The notes beneath the pieces were generated by a model. It did no database searches, was not told the origin of the DNA, and saw only the letters and a program-made list of their open reading frames with translations. DNA of 52,401 nucleotides from contig RECA01000083.1 in assembly GCA_007692435.1 (NCBI GenBank), forward strand, positions 1 through 52,401, in the 5' to 3' direction. How positions within the stretch are numbered: the first letter of the stretch is position 1; the number at the start of each line of letters is the position of its first letter. Origin of the DNA: Thioalkalivibrio sp. (GTDB lineage: Bacteria > Pseudomonadota > Gammaproteobacteria > Ectothiorhodospirales > Ectothiorhodospiraceae). Below are positions 10,525 through 20,377 of the stretch, one piece after another. A program made the position numbers and the translations under genes.

Positions 10525-10554
10525 TGAATGTTCACGCCAACGTACGGAACGACC

Positions 10555-11160
10555 ATGAAACGCATCGTGCTCGCCTCCGGCAATGCCGGAAAGATCCGGG
10601 AACTCACCGACCTCCTGCGGCCGATGGGCGCCGAGGTGGTGCCGCAGTCCCTGTGGCAGGTCGAGGAATGCGAGGAGACCGGCCTGACCTTCGTGGAGAA
10701 CGCGATCCTGAAGGCGCGCAACGCGGCCCGGCACACCGGAATGCCGGCGCTCGCCGATGACTCGGGCATCGAGGTCGATTTTCTCCGCGGGCAACCGGGC
10801 ATCTACTCCGCCCGCTATTCCGGGCCCGAGGGCGACGACCGCAAGAACAACGAGAAGCTGCTCGCGGCCATGCAGGGCGTGCCACCGGAGGCGCGCGGCG
10901 CCCGCTTTCGCTGCGTGATGGTCTTCCTGGAGCACGCAGACGACCCGTCGCCGGTCATCACCGAGGGCAGCTGGGAGGGCCGGGTCGCCGAGGCCGTGAC
11001 CGGCACCCGCGGCTTCGGCTACGACCCGGTGTTCTACCTGCCCGGGCACGGCTGCACCTCCGCCGAGCTCCCCGAGGCCGAGAAGAACCGGCTCAGCCAC
11101 CGGGGTCAGGCCGTGCGGGCGATGGTGGAGCGACTGGCCCGGCGGCTGGAGCCGGTCTGA
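10555..11160 (+). CDS. rdgB: RdgB/HAM1 XTP/dITP pyrophosphatase
   Basis: MKRIVLASGNAGKIRELTDLL...EETGLTFVENAILKARNAARHTGMPALADDSGIEVDFLRGQPGIYSARYSG. Confidence 0.96.
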   Translation: MKRIVLASGNAGKIRELTDLLRPMGAEVVPQSLWQVEECEETGLTFVENAILKARNAARHTGMPALADDSGIEVDFLRGQPGIYSARYSGPEGDDRKNNEKLLAAMQGVPPEARGARFRCVMVFLEHADDPSPVITEGSWEGRVAEAVTGTRGFGYDPVFYLPGHGCTSAELPEAEKNRLSHRGQAVRAMVERLARRLEPV

Positions 11161-11164
11161 CGCA

Positions 11165-12361
11165 GTGACGGTGACGGCCATGCGCGCTTCGCAGAGCGGA
11201 CCGGGGGCGGACCGGGTCCCGCCGCTGGCGCTGTACATCCACCTGCCCTGGTGCCTGCGGAAGTGCCCCTACTGCGACTTCAACTCCCACGAGCAGCGCG
11301 GCGAACTGCCGGAACGCAGCTACGTGGCGGCGCTGCTGCAGGATCTGGAGGCCCAGCTGCCCCGGGTCTGGGGCCGCCGGCTGGAGAGCGTATTCATCGG
11401 CGGCGGCACCCCCAGCCTGTTCTCGGCCGAGTCCGTCGACGAGCTGCTGTCGGGGCTGCGCGCGCTGCTGCCCTGGCGGCCGGATCTCGAGGTCACGCTG
11501 GAGGCCAATCCCGGGACCGCGGAGCGGGGCCACTTCCGCGGCTACCGCGAGGCGGGCATCAATCGCCTGTCGCTGGGCATACAGAGCTTCGATCCGGTGC
11601 TGCTCGAGCGGCTCGGCCGGATCCACGACGGTGCCGATGCCCGGGCCGCGATCGAGCAGGCGCAGCGTGCGGGATTCGAACGCATGAACCTGGACCTGAT
11701 GTTCGGCCTGCCGGGGCAGACGGTGCAGCAGGGCCTGGATGACCTGCGCACCGCCCTCGACTTCGCGCCCGGGCACATCTCCTGGTACCAGCTGACGCTG
11801 GAGCCGAACACGCTCTTCGCGGCGCGTCCCCCGAGGCTGCCCCCGGAGGACAGCATCGACGACCTCTTCGAACGCGGGCAGGCCCTGCTGCAGCGCTCGG
11901 GCTATACTCGTTATGAGGTCTCGGCCTACGCGTTGGCGGGGAATGAATGCCGGCACAACCGAAACTACTGGGAGTTCGGGGACTACCTCGGCATCGGGGC
12001 GGGAGCCCATGGCAAGCTCACCGATCCCGCCACCGGCAGCGTGACGCGATGGCTCAAGCCACGGCAGCCGCAGGCCTATCTGCGCGAGCCGCGGGCCGTA
12101 TCCGGCACTCCCGTCACGCCACGCTCGCTCCCCTTCGAGTTCATGCTGAACGCGTTGCGCCTGACCGCGGGCGTGCCCGCATCGCTGTTTGCGGAGCGCA
12201 CCGGGCTCGCGCTGGATACCATCGAGCCGCTGCTGCGCCAGGCCCGGGAACGCGGCCTGCTCGACCCCGATCCGGAGGTGCTGCGGCCCACGGAACAGGG
12301 CCTGCGTTTTCTCAACGACCTGCTGGAAATGTTTCTGGAAGACAATGACCCAGCCAATTGA
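11165..12361 (+). CDS. hemW: HemW-like radical SAM protein
   Basis: LALYIHLPWCLRKCPYCDFNSH (CX3CX2C), GGGTPSLFS, LSLGIQSFD, NRNYWEFGDYLGIGAGAHGK. Confidence 0.95.
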   Translation: MTVTAMRASQSGPGADRVPPLALYIHLPWCLRKCPYCDFNSHEQRGELPERSYVAALLQDLEAQLPRVWGRRLESVFIGGGTPSLFSAESVDELLSGLRALLPWRPDLEVTLEANPGTAERGHFRGYREAGINRLSLGIQSFDPVLLERLGRIHDGADARAAIEQAQRAGFERMNLDLMFGLPGQTVQQGLDDLRTALDFAPGHISWYQLTLEPNTLFAARPPRLPPEDSIDDLFERGQALLQRSGYTRYEVSAYALAGNECRHNRNYWEFGDYLGIGAGAHGKLTDPATGSVTRWLKPRQPQAYLREPRAVSGTPVTPRSLPFEFMLNALRLTAGVPASLFAERTGLALDTIEPLLRQARERGLLDPDPEVLRPTEQGLRFLNDLLEMFLEDNDPAN

Positions 12362-12542
12362 ATTCGTGAGCTACCCATGCCCCTGGTGCGGGGCCCCAGG
12401 CGAGACCAGTGTCGACATGGTCAGCGGGGAACGGGAATGGGTCGAGGACTGCGGCGTCTGCTGTGCGCCGATCGTCTTCCGCCGCGTCGACGCCGGGGAA
12501 GGCGAGGAGCCGGAGATCGCGGTATGGCGGGAGGGCGAATGA
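12345..12542 (+). CDS. CPXCG-motif cysteine-rich small protein
   Basis: MTQPIEFVSYPCPWCGAPGETSVD...WVEDCGVCCAPIVFRR; overlaps hemW 3' end. Confidence 0.85.
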   Translation: MTQPIEFVSYPCPWCGAPGETSVDMVSGEREWVEDCGVCCAPIVFRRVDAGEGEEPEIAVWREGE

Positions 12543-12790
12543 GCCCGGTTCCGACCTACTCGCCGATGGACTGCGCGCAGTATTCCCGGCTGGAGCTCGC
12601 GATCCTGCAAGGGCGTGCATTGCACCTGCGCTGGATCGGGCGGGGCATCACCCACATCGAGGTGGTCCGTCCGGTCGATCTCAGGACCCGGCGGCAGGCC
12701 GAGTACCTGATCCTTGTCGATGCCCTGGGCCGGCGGCGCATCCTGCGCCTCGACCGGATCAACCGGTTCGAGGTGCTGGAAGGCGCCTGA
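12539..12790 (+). CDS. rof: Rof/YaeO-like Rho-binding antiterminator
   Basis: YSPMDCAQYSRLELAILQGRALHLRWIGRGITHIEVVRPVDLRTRRQAEYLILVDALGRRRILRLDRINRFEVLEGA follows the Rof pattern (I-x-CxxYDxLELA ... DL..R..EYL ... LRLD.I). Next to rho. Confidence 0.85.
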   Translation: MSPVPTYSPMDCAQYSRLELAILQGRALHLRWIGRGITHIEVVRPVDLRTRRQAEYLILVDALGRRRILRLDRINRFEVLEGA

Positions 12791-12798
12791 GGTCCGCG

Positions 12799-14058
<1,260 letters not shown>

Positions 14059-14136
14059 CGGGTGCTGTTCAAACGTGATTGGAGGCGGGATCGCCACGCG
14101 ACCGGAACGGTGACCGGGGCATCTGGGGAGGAGGTG

Positions 14137-14162
14137 GGAAGCGCCTGAGAGCGGGCGCTTCC
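14137..14162 (-). other. stable hairpin in rho leader
   Basis: GGAAGCGCC-N8-GGCGCTTCC, 9-bp perfect arms, about 80 nt upstream of rho start. Confidence 0.5.
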
Positions 14163-14279
14163 GGGGACTATAGGCGACGCCGTGACTTCAGGCAAGTGTA
14201 GAAGCCGCGGCGGGTTAGACCGCGGGGGTCACCGCCTGACGGCGGGACGCGCCCGGGGCACGGTCAGGGATGCTCGCGG

Positions 14280-14606
14280 TCAGAGATGCTGGTCGAGGAA
14301 GGCGGTGAGCTGGGACTTGCTCAGGGCACCGACCTTGGTGGCCTCGACGTCCCCGTCCTTGAACAGCATCAGGGTCGGGATTCCCCGGATGCCGTACTTC
14401 GGCGGCGTTGCCGGGTTCTCGTCGATGTTCAGTTTGGCAACCCTCAGTTTGCCGTCGTATTCTTCAGCGATCTCGTCGAGAATCGGGGCGATCATCTTGC
14501 AGGGACCGCACCATTCTGCCCAGTAGTCCACCAGCACCGGCCGGTCGGACTTCAGGACATCGTCCTCGAAACTGGCATCCGAGGTATAATGAATATTTTC
14601 GCTCAC
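14280..14606 (-). CDS. trxA: thioredoxin 1
   Basis: [25 protein letters not shown] (WCGPC), 108 aa. Confidence 0.98.
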   Translation of the reverse strand: MSENIHYTSDASFEDDVLKSDRPVLVDYWAEWCGPCKMIAPILDEIAEEYDGKLRVAKLNIDENPATPPKYGIRGIPTLMLFKDGDVEATKVGALSKSQLTAFLDQHL

Positions 14607-14725
14607 ACCGGTTCCTCGTCGATTGGCTGCGGGGCGCGGGAAGCGTGCCCTCCGTCACCTGCTACTATCGGTCAATTTCGCGGGTGAATTCAAGTTGACC
14701 GGGCGTTTCCGCCCATGGGAGTCCC

Positions 14726-16036
14726 ATGACCGAGGCCGACAACTCCGGCATACGCTTCGAAGATTTCGACCTTCCCGAGCCGGTGCTGCAGGGTATCCGT
14801 GACGCGGGATTCGAGTTCTGCACCCCGATCCAGGCCCTGACGCTGCCGATCGCGCTCACCGGGCGCGATGTCGCCGGACAGGCGCAGACCGGCACCGGCA
14901 AGACCGCGGCCTTCCTGCTGGCGGCCTTCAACCGTCTGCTGCGCAACCCGCCGGCCGAAGACCGGCGCCCGACCGACGTGCGGATGATGGTCCTGGCACC
15001 GACCCGCGAACTGGCGATCCAGATCCACAAGGATGCACTGCTGCTCGGCCGTCACACCGGCCTGAAGTTCGCGCTGGCCTACGGCGGCACCGGCTACGAA
15101 CAGCAGCGCGAGCAGCTCCAGGCGGGGGCCGACGTGCTGATCGGCACCCCGGGCCGCATCATCGATTATCACAAGCAGCACGTGTTCGGCCTGAAGCGGG
15201 TCGAGGTGGTGGTCCTCGACGAGGCCGACCGCATGTTCGACCTCGGCTTCATCAAGGACATCCGCTTCCTGCTGCGCCGTTGTGCCCCGCCGGCGCAGCG
15301 CCAGTCGATGCTGTTCTCGGCCACCCTGTCCTGGCGGGTGATGGAGCTGGCCTACGAGCACATGGACAACCCGGAAAAGGTCCAGGCAGAGGCCGAGACG
15401 GTCACCGCGGACAACATCCGCCAGGTCATCTACTACCCGGCGAACGACCAGAAGATCCCGCTGCTGATCGGACTCGCGCGCAAGATCCAGCCGGAGCGCG
15501 CGATCGTGTTCGTGAACACCAAGCACTGGGCCGAGCGCGTCTGCGACTGGCTGAATGCGAATGGCATGAAGGCCGCCCTGCTCTCGGGCGATGTGCCGCA
15601 GCAAAAGCGCACGCGGCTGCTGGCCCAGTTTGCCGACGGCCAGTACACCTACCTGGTGGCGACCGACGTGGCGGCGCGTGGCCTGCACATCCCCGACGTG
15701 ACCCATATCTTCAACTTCGATCTGCCGCAGTCGGGCGAGGACTACGTGCACCGTATCGGCCGTACGGGCCGCGTCGGGGCCGAGGGCGACGCGATCAGCT
15801 TCGGCTGCGAGGATTCCGCCTTCTACCTGCCCGACATCGAGACCTACCTCGGGCAGCGCATTCCGACCGACATGCTCTACCCCGAGGACCTGCCCGGGGA
15901 CCTGAAGCGCCCGCCCCCGCGCGCGCGGCGCAAGCCCGGCGATCGCCCCCGAGGGCCGGGGGGCGGAGAACGTCCGTCCGGCGGCGGACGCGGGCGGCGA
16001 CGTCCCCCGCGCAAGCCAGCCCCCAGAGGCACCTGA
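14726..16036 (+). CDS. rhlB: DEAD-box RNA helicase RhlB
   Basis: AQTGTGKTAAFLL, VLDEADRMFDLGFIKDIRFLLRR, SATLSWRVMELAYEHM, basic C-terminus; divergent from trxA-rho. Confidence 0.95.
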   Translation: MTEADNSGIRFEDFDLPEPVLQGIRDAGFEFCTPIQALTLPIALTGRDVAGQAQTGTGKTAAFLLAAFNRLLRNPPAEDRRPTDVRMMVLAPTRELAIQIHKDALLLGRHTGLKFALAYGGTGYEQQREQLQAGADVLIGTPGRIIDYHKQHVFGLKRVEVVVLDEADRMFDLGFIKDIRFLLRRCAPPAQRQSMLFSATLSWRVMELAYEHMDNPEKVQAEAETVTADNIRQVIYYPANDQKIPLLIGLARKIQPERAIVFVNTKHWAERVCDWLNANGMKAALLSGDVPQQKRTRLLAQFADGQYTYLVATDVAARGLHIPDVTHIFNFDLPQSGEDYVHRIGRTGRVGAEGDAISFGCEDSAFYLPDIETYLGQRIPTDMLYPEDLPGDLKRPPPRARRKPGDRPRGPGGGERPSGGGRGRRRPPRKPAPRGT

Positions 16037-16071
16037 GGCCCCGGCAGCGGGGGGCACGCTCCGGCACGCCA

Positions 16072-17304
16072 TTACATCGCCTGGCCCCAGATCGCGTAGA
16101 CGGGGTCCGAGGTCGCGAGGCGGTCGGCATACGGATCTTCCGGAGGCCGCGGCAGGCCGCGCAGGGACCCGGTATTCAGGGCCCCGAAGCCTCCGGCCTC
16201 GAGAAAGAACTCCAGCACCAGCCCCACGCGCTCGAACTCGTGCAATTCCGCCCACAGCGCGATCGCCTTCGGCGGAAACCAGCGGTTCGAGAACGTGATC
16301 ACGAAACGGCCACCGGGTCGCAGGACGCGCCGTACCTCGCGGAAGACCTCGACCGGCCGGACCAGATATTCGACCGAGACGGTACAGATCACCGCGTCGA
16401 AGTGGCCGTCGGACCACGGCAGGCGCGGCTCCACGTTCAGGTCGTGCACCACGCGTTCCCGCAGGTTCGGGTTGGCGTCCAGCTCCTCCGCGTTCATCCC
16501 CAGGCCCGCCACCCGCAACGCGGACGCACCCGGCCCGAGATGAGAGGTCCAGCTGCTCATCAGGTCCAGCACGTCGCCCGTCTCGGGCAGCAGCGCGCTG
16601 TAGAGGCGGGCGATCCGGGCACGCGCGGTATCGTCGATGTGCTGCACCAGCCTCGGCGTCGCGTAAAAGTCGGCATCCGGCCCCGCATCGGCACGGGCGA
16701 AGGGGTCCCCGGCCTGGAAATCCGTCGGCTGGCCGCGCCAGCGCGCCTGCATGCCGGGGCCGTTTGTCACGGCCGCCCGGCCCACGTTCGCCGGCGCCTC
16801 GACGGGCGGCGCGAGATCCAGCAACCGCAGCTCCAGAGCCACCGGGAGACCGGCCAGGGGATGGTTGAAGTCCACCGTGATCTCGCCATCGTCGGCAATC
16901 GCGGTCACCCGGAACGCGGTGGGCGCCTCCGGCGGCAGGCCCGGGGCGCCCTTGAGGAAGAGGCCCGGGTAGAAGCGGCCGACGCGCGGTTCCACCTGAC
17001 TCCGCCCCTGCGTGCGCCGGAAGAAGCCGCCGGGAACCGTCACCATCCGGGCGTTCTGCCAGTCCGGGAGGAGCTCACCGGGTTCGAACGCCCGGGTCAG
17101 CGCCCCCGCACCGTCGCGATCGAACAGGCCGCGCAGGGCCGGCGGGAGCGCCTCGGGGGCCGGGCAGGACACGACCCGGCTGTCCAGGTGGGCGGCCTCC
17201 AGGCTGTGCCAGCGCAGGCCGATCCCGAGCCCGCGTGCGGAACTGTCACCGTGGGACCGGGGACTGTCCCCGGCCAGATCGTCGAACGGGTCGAACGGCT
17301 GCAT
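16072..17304 (-). CDS. SAM-dependent methyltransferase with N-terminal FKBP/SlyD-like segment
   Basis: FRVTAIADDGEITVDFNHPLAGLPVALELRLLDL matches the SlyD/FKBP V-DxNHPLAG signature; C-terminal VLDLMSSWTSHL...FDAVICTVSVEYLVRPVEVFREVRRVLRPGGRFVITFSNR is a class I methyltransferase. Confidence 0.8.
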   Translation of the reverse strand: MQPFDPFDDLAGDSPRSHGDSSARGLGIGLRWHSLEAAHLDSRVVSCPAPEALPPALRGLFDRDGAGALTRAFEPGELLPDWQNARMVTVPGGFFRRTQGRSQVEPRVGRFYPGLFLKGAPGLPPEAPTAFRVTAIADDGEITVDFNHPLAGLPVALELRLLDLAPPVEAPANVGRAAVTNGPGMQARWRGQPTDFQAGDPFARADAGPDADFYATPRLVQHIDDTARARIARLYSALLPETGDVLDLMSSWTSHLGPGASALRVAGLGMNAEELDANPNLRERVVHDLNVEPRLPWSDGHFDAVICTVSVEYLVRPVEVFREVRRVLRPGGRFVITFSNRWFPPKAIALWAELHEFERVGLVLEFFLEAGGFGALNTGSLRGLPRPPEDPYADRLATSDPVYAIWGQAM

Positions 17305-17589
17305 ACCCCTCCTCTCTTCTGAAGAGCGCACCCGCCTGACCCCAGGCGGGGCTTCGATGATCACGGGATTGTTGCATGCACGGCTGGCGAACACACCCGC
17401 CGCGGTCGCAGTTCATCAGTGCTTGCCGGTTGAAATCCCCGGCCCGTTTTGGCGCATCTTGTGCTACGTTACCGCCGCCTGTGCCTTTGAAACCCGCCCG
17501 GTCGAGGACGACCCGGCCACGACAAACGCGGCGGCGATGCCGCCGACACAGCCAATATCAACATCAATATCCGGCAGGAGATAGAGTCC

Positions 17590-18783
17590 ATGATCAAACC
17601 ACACGGTGCGGATACCCTTAAGCCCCTCTTTGTCTACGATACCGAAAAACACCACGCCCTGATGCAGGAGGCCGAGACCCTCCCCTCCGTGCTGATCAGC
17701 TCTGCAGCTGCCGGCAACGCCGTGATGATGGGTGGCGGCTACTTCACGCCCCTCACCGGTTTCATGAACGTCGCCGACGCAATGGGCTGCGCAAAGGAGA
17801 TGCGCACCAGCAAGGGACTCTTCTTCCCGGTCCCGGTGGTCAACCTGCTGGAAAGCGCCGACGCGATCAAGGGCGCCAGCCGGATCGCCCTGCGCGACCC
17901 CAACATGGAGGGCAATCCGGTCCTCGCCATCCAGGACGTGGAGGCGATCGAGGAATTCACCCCCGAACAAATGGAGTTCATGACCCAGCAGGTCTATCGC
18001 ACCACCGACCCCGAGCATCCCGGTGTGGCGGCCTTCAACAGCGTCGGCCGCGTCTGCGTCTCGGGACCGATTCAGGTCCTGCACTTCTCCTACTTTCAGG
18101 ATGACTTCCCCGATACCTTCCGGACCGCCGTCGAGATCCGCAACGAGATCACCGAGCGCGGGTGGAACAAGGTGGTCGCCTTCCAGACCCGCAATCCGAT
18201 GCACCGCGCCCACGAGGAGCTGTGCCGCATGGCGCTGGATCAGCTCGAGGCGGACGGCGTGGTGATCCACATGCTGCTCGGCAAACTCAAGCCCGGCGAC
18301 ATCCCGGCGCCGGTTCGTGACGCCGCGATTCGCAAGATGGCCGAGATCTACTTCCCTCCGAACACCGTGATGATCACCGGCTATGGCTTCGACATGCTGT
18401 ATGCCGGCCCCCGCGAGGCCGTCCTCCACGCGCTGTTCCGCCAGAACATGGGGGCGACCCACTTCATCATCGGCCGCGATCACGCCGGGGTTGGCGACTA
18501 CTACGGGGCCTTTGACGCCCAGACCATCTTCGACACCGAAGTGCCCCCGGACGCGCTGGAGATCGAGATCTTCCGGGCGGACCACACGGCCTACTCGAAG
18601 AAACTGAACCGTGTCGTGATGATGCGGGATGTACCCGACCACACGAAGGAGGACTTCGTGCTGCTCTCCGGCACGAAGGTACGGGAGATGCTGGGCCGCG
18701 GCGAACCGCCCCCGCCCGAGTTTTCCCGCATCGAGGTTGCCGAGATCCTGATGGACTACTACCGGAGCATCAACCCGAAATAA
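17590..18783 (+). CDS. sat: ATP sulfurylase (dissimilatory-type Sat)
   Basis: MIKPHGADTLKPLFV...PVPVVNLLE, FQTRNPMHRAHEELCR, HFIIGRDHAGVGDYYGAFDAQTIFD, VLLSGTKVREMLGRGE. Confidence 0.97.
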   Translation: MIKPHGADTLKPLFVYDTEKHHALMQEAETLPSVLISSAAAGNAVMMGGGYFTPLTGFMNVADAMGCAKEMRTSKGLFFPVPVVNLLESADAIKGASRIALRDPNMEGNPVLAIQDVEAIEEFTPEQMEFMTQQVYRTTDPEHPGVAAFNSVGRVCVSGPIQVLHFSYFQDDFPDTFRTAVEIRNEITERGWNKVVAFQTRNPMHRAHEELCRMALDQLEADGVVIHMLLGKLKPGDIPAPVRDAAIRKMAEIYFPPNTVMITGYGFDMLYAGPREAVLHALFRQNMGATHFIIGRDHAGVGDYYGAFDAQTIFDTEVPPDALEIEIFRADHTAYSKKLNRVVMMRDVPDHTKEDFVLLSGTKVREMLGRGEPPPPEFSRIEVAEILMDYYRSINPK

Positions 18784-18796
18784 CGGGCGTTGAAAA

Positions 18797-18826
18797 TCCC
18801 CCTCTCCCGCTCGCGGGGGAGGGGGA
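18797..18826 (-). terminator. intergenic terminator hairpin (sat / CBS convergent)
   Basis: TCCCCCTCTCCCGC-TC-GCGGGGGAGGGGGA; followed by UUUU on the minus strand. Confidence 0.6.
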
Positions 18827-18834
18827 CCAACAGG

Positions 18835-19440
18835 TCAGTAGGCCTTGGACAACGCGGACTGGATGTCGGCGAAGGTCCGGGCGACATCGAAGGTCTGCAC
18901 CTGCAGACCGAGCTGGCGGCCGATCTGCGTCGCCGAGAACATGCCGCGGATGCGGTGCGCTCCGGTGGCCGGATCCATCTCGCCGACCAGCGCGTGCTGG
19001 CGACCCCAGTTCTTCAGGGTTGCGACGATGTCGCCGACCTCGGCGCGCATCACCCTGGACATCTCCAGCAGGTCGATGGTGTCCACCGGCGCCATCAGGT
19101 CGCGCACCTGCAGGTCGTCGTAGCGCCCGCCGTGCTCGTGGATCATCTGTATCGGCCGCTCCCCCTGGGTGTCGCGGGCGGTAATCAGGCCGATCACGTT
19201 CTCCTGGTCATCGACCACCAGCAGCAGGCGAACCCCCCGCTTGATCATCGCCTGGGTCGCCTCGGTCAGTGTCGCCGTCGGCCCGATGGTCGCGACCGGC
19301 ACCTTGCGGAAATCGGTCATCACGCACAGCGCCGAGGACTTGACGGTGACCAGTGGTGGCGCCTCGGTGGGCTGCTGCAGGCGCGCCCCCGGCAGGGCCT
19401 TGCGCGACGACAGGGGCTTGTGCGTGCTCTCACTCCTCAT
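18835..19440 (-). CDS. CBS-domain protein
   Basis: VTVKSSALCVMTDFRKVPVATIGPTATLTEATQAMIKRGVRLLLVVDDQENVIGLITARD and second CBS with VRDLMAP. Confidence 0.9.
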   Translation of the reverse strand: MRSESTHKPLSSRKALPGARLQQPTEAPPLVTVKSSALCVMTDFRKVPVATIGPTATLTEATQAMIKRGVRLLLVVDDQENVIGLITARDTQGERPIQMIHEHGGRYDDLQVRDLMAPVDTIDLLEMSRVMRAEVGDIVATLKNWGRQHALVGEMDPATGAHRIRGMFSATQIGRQLGLQVQTFDVARTFADIQSALSKAY

Positions 19441-19592
19441 CTCGACTCCTTTTTGTTATCTCCGGCGTACTCCCCAATTTAGGCCCCGATCGCGCGGCCG
19501 TCCAGCACCGGCGGGTGCACGCGTTTCTGGACGGCCCGTCGGCGCGCCGGGCGCCGCGTGTCGACGCCGGGTCTACCGGCCCGCGGCCCACC

Positions 19593-20126
19593 TCAGACCC
19601 CGGTCTGCTCCATCTCGGGCGTCAGCCGGATCTCGAAGCTCATCGTGGCAAGATCGCCCAGCGCCCAGGTGGCCTCGGGAGCGCCCAGGCCAGCCACTGT
19701 ACCGGGATTCACGACCCAGGCAGAGCCGTTCTTCACATGCGGCTGCTGCCGCACCTCGGGCTCGTGACTGTGGCCGCAGCAGACCAGATCGTAGTCGCCG
19801 GTGCACGCCATCGCGTGGGCATAGTGCGGGTAGTGGGTCACGAAGATGCGCCGGCCGCCCAGGGTGATGATCCCGTCGTGCCCGTAGTAGGTCAGCAGTC
19901 CGTTCGACTGGTGCGCAATGCGCGAGATCGCCACCGGGTCCCCGAGGTTGTTGCCGTGTACCGCGTGGATCGGCAGGCCGAGCTTCAGCGAGGCCCTCAG
20001 GGTGTTTCCGCCGATCAGATCGCCGCAGTGGATCACCGCCTCGGCACCCTCGGCGGCGCCCGCCTCGATGGCACGCGCCAGCATCGGGCCGCGGTCGTGG
20101 CTGTCTGAAACGATGCAGACCTTCAT
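19593..20126 (-). CDS. YfcE/MJ0936-family metallophosphoesterase
   Basis: MKVCIVSDSHDRGPMLARAIEAGAAEGAEAVIHCGDLIGG...VHGNNL...VTHYPHYAHAM...CGHSHEPEV...NPGTVAG. Confidence 0.93.
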   Translation of the reverse strand: MKVCIVSDSHDRGPMLARAIEAGAAEGAEAVIHCGDLIGGNTLRASLKLGLPIHAVHGNNLGDPVAISRIAHQSNGLLTYYGHDGIITLGGRRIFVTHYPHYAHAMACTGDYDLVCCGHSHEPEVRQQPHVKNGSAWVVNPGTVAGLGAPEATWALGDLATMSFEIRLTPEMEQTGV

Positions 20127-20260
20127 GCCCCAACCTGCCTGTCGCCATCCGTCGAAACCACGCGGGACGGGCCGGCAGGCGAGCATCCGGCCCCACGCCG
20201 CAGGGCGCGGACGACGTGATGCCGCTCGTCTTCGCTGAACTGGGGGGTGGGCTCGGCCAT
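20123..20260 (-). CDS. candidate 45-aa small ORF overlapping the metallophosphoesterase start (ATGA)
   Basis: MAEPTPQFSEDERHHVVRALRRGAGCSPAGPSRVVSTDGDRQVGA*; AAGGA-like SD about 8 nt upstream; stop/start overlap. Confidence 0.35.
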   Translation of the reverse strand: MAEPTPQFSEDERHHVVRALRRGAGCSPAGPSRVVSTDGDRQVGA

Positions 20261-20377
20261 GTCGGGATTCCTTGGGTACTTATGGATGGATAAAAAATTT
20301 TGCCTTGTCGGACCGGCGCGCTGGCTGCATACTGGCCGGAGTATATCGTAATTTACTTATTAATCAAGGCGGTATTC

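Noticed and set aside
8518-10527. 669-aa + strand ORF spanning yicC and rph
   Set aside because: Runs antisense to YicC and out of frame through RNase PH; not coding.
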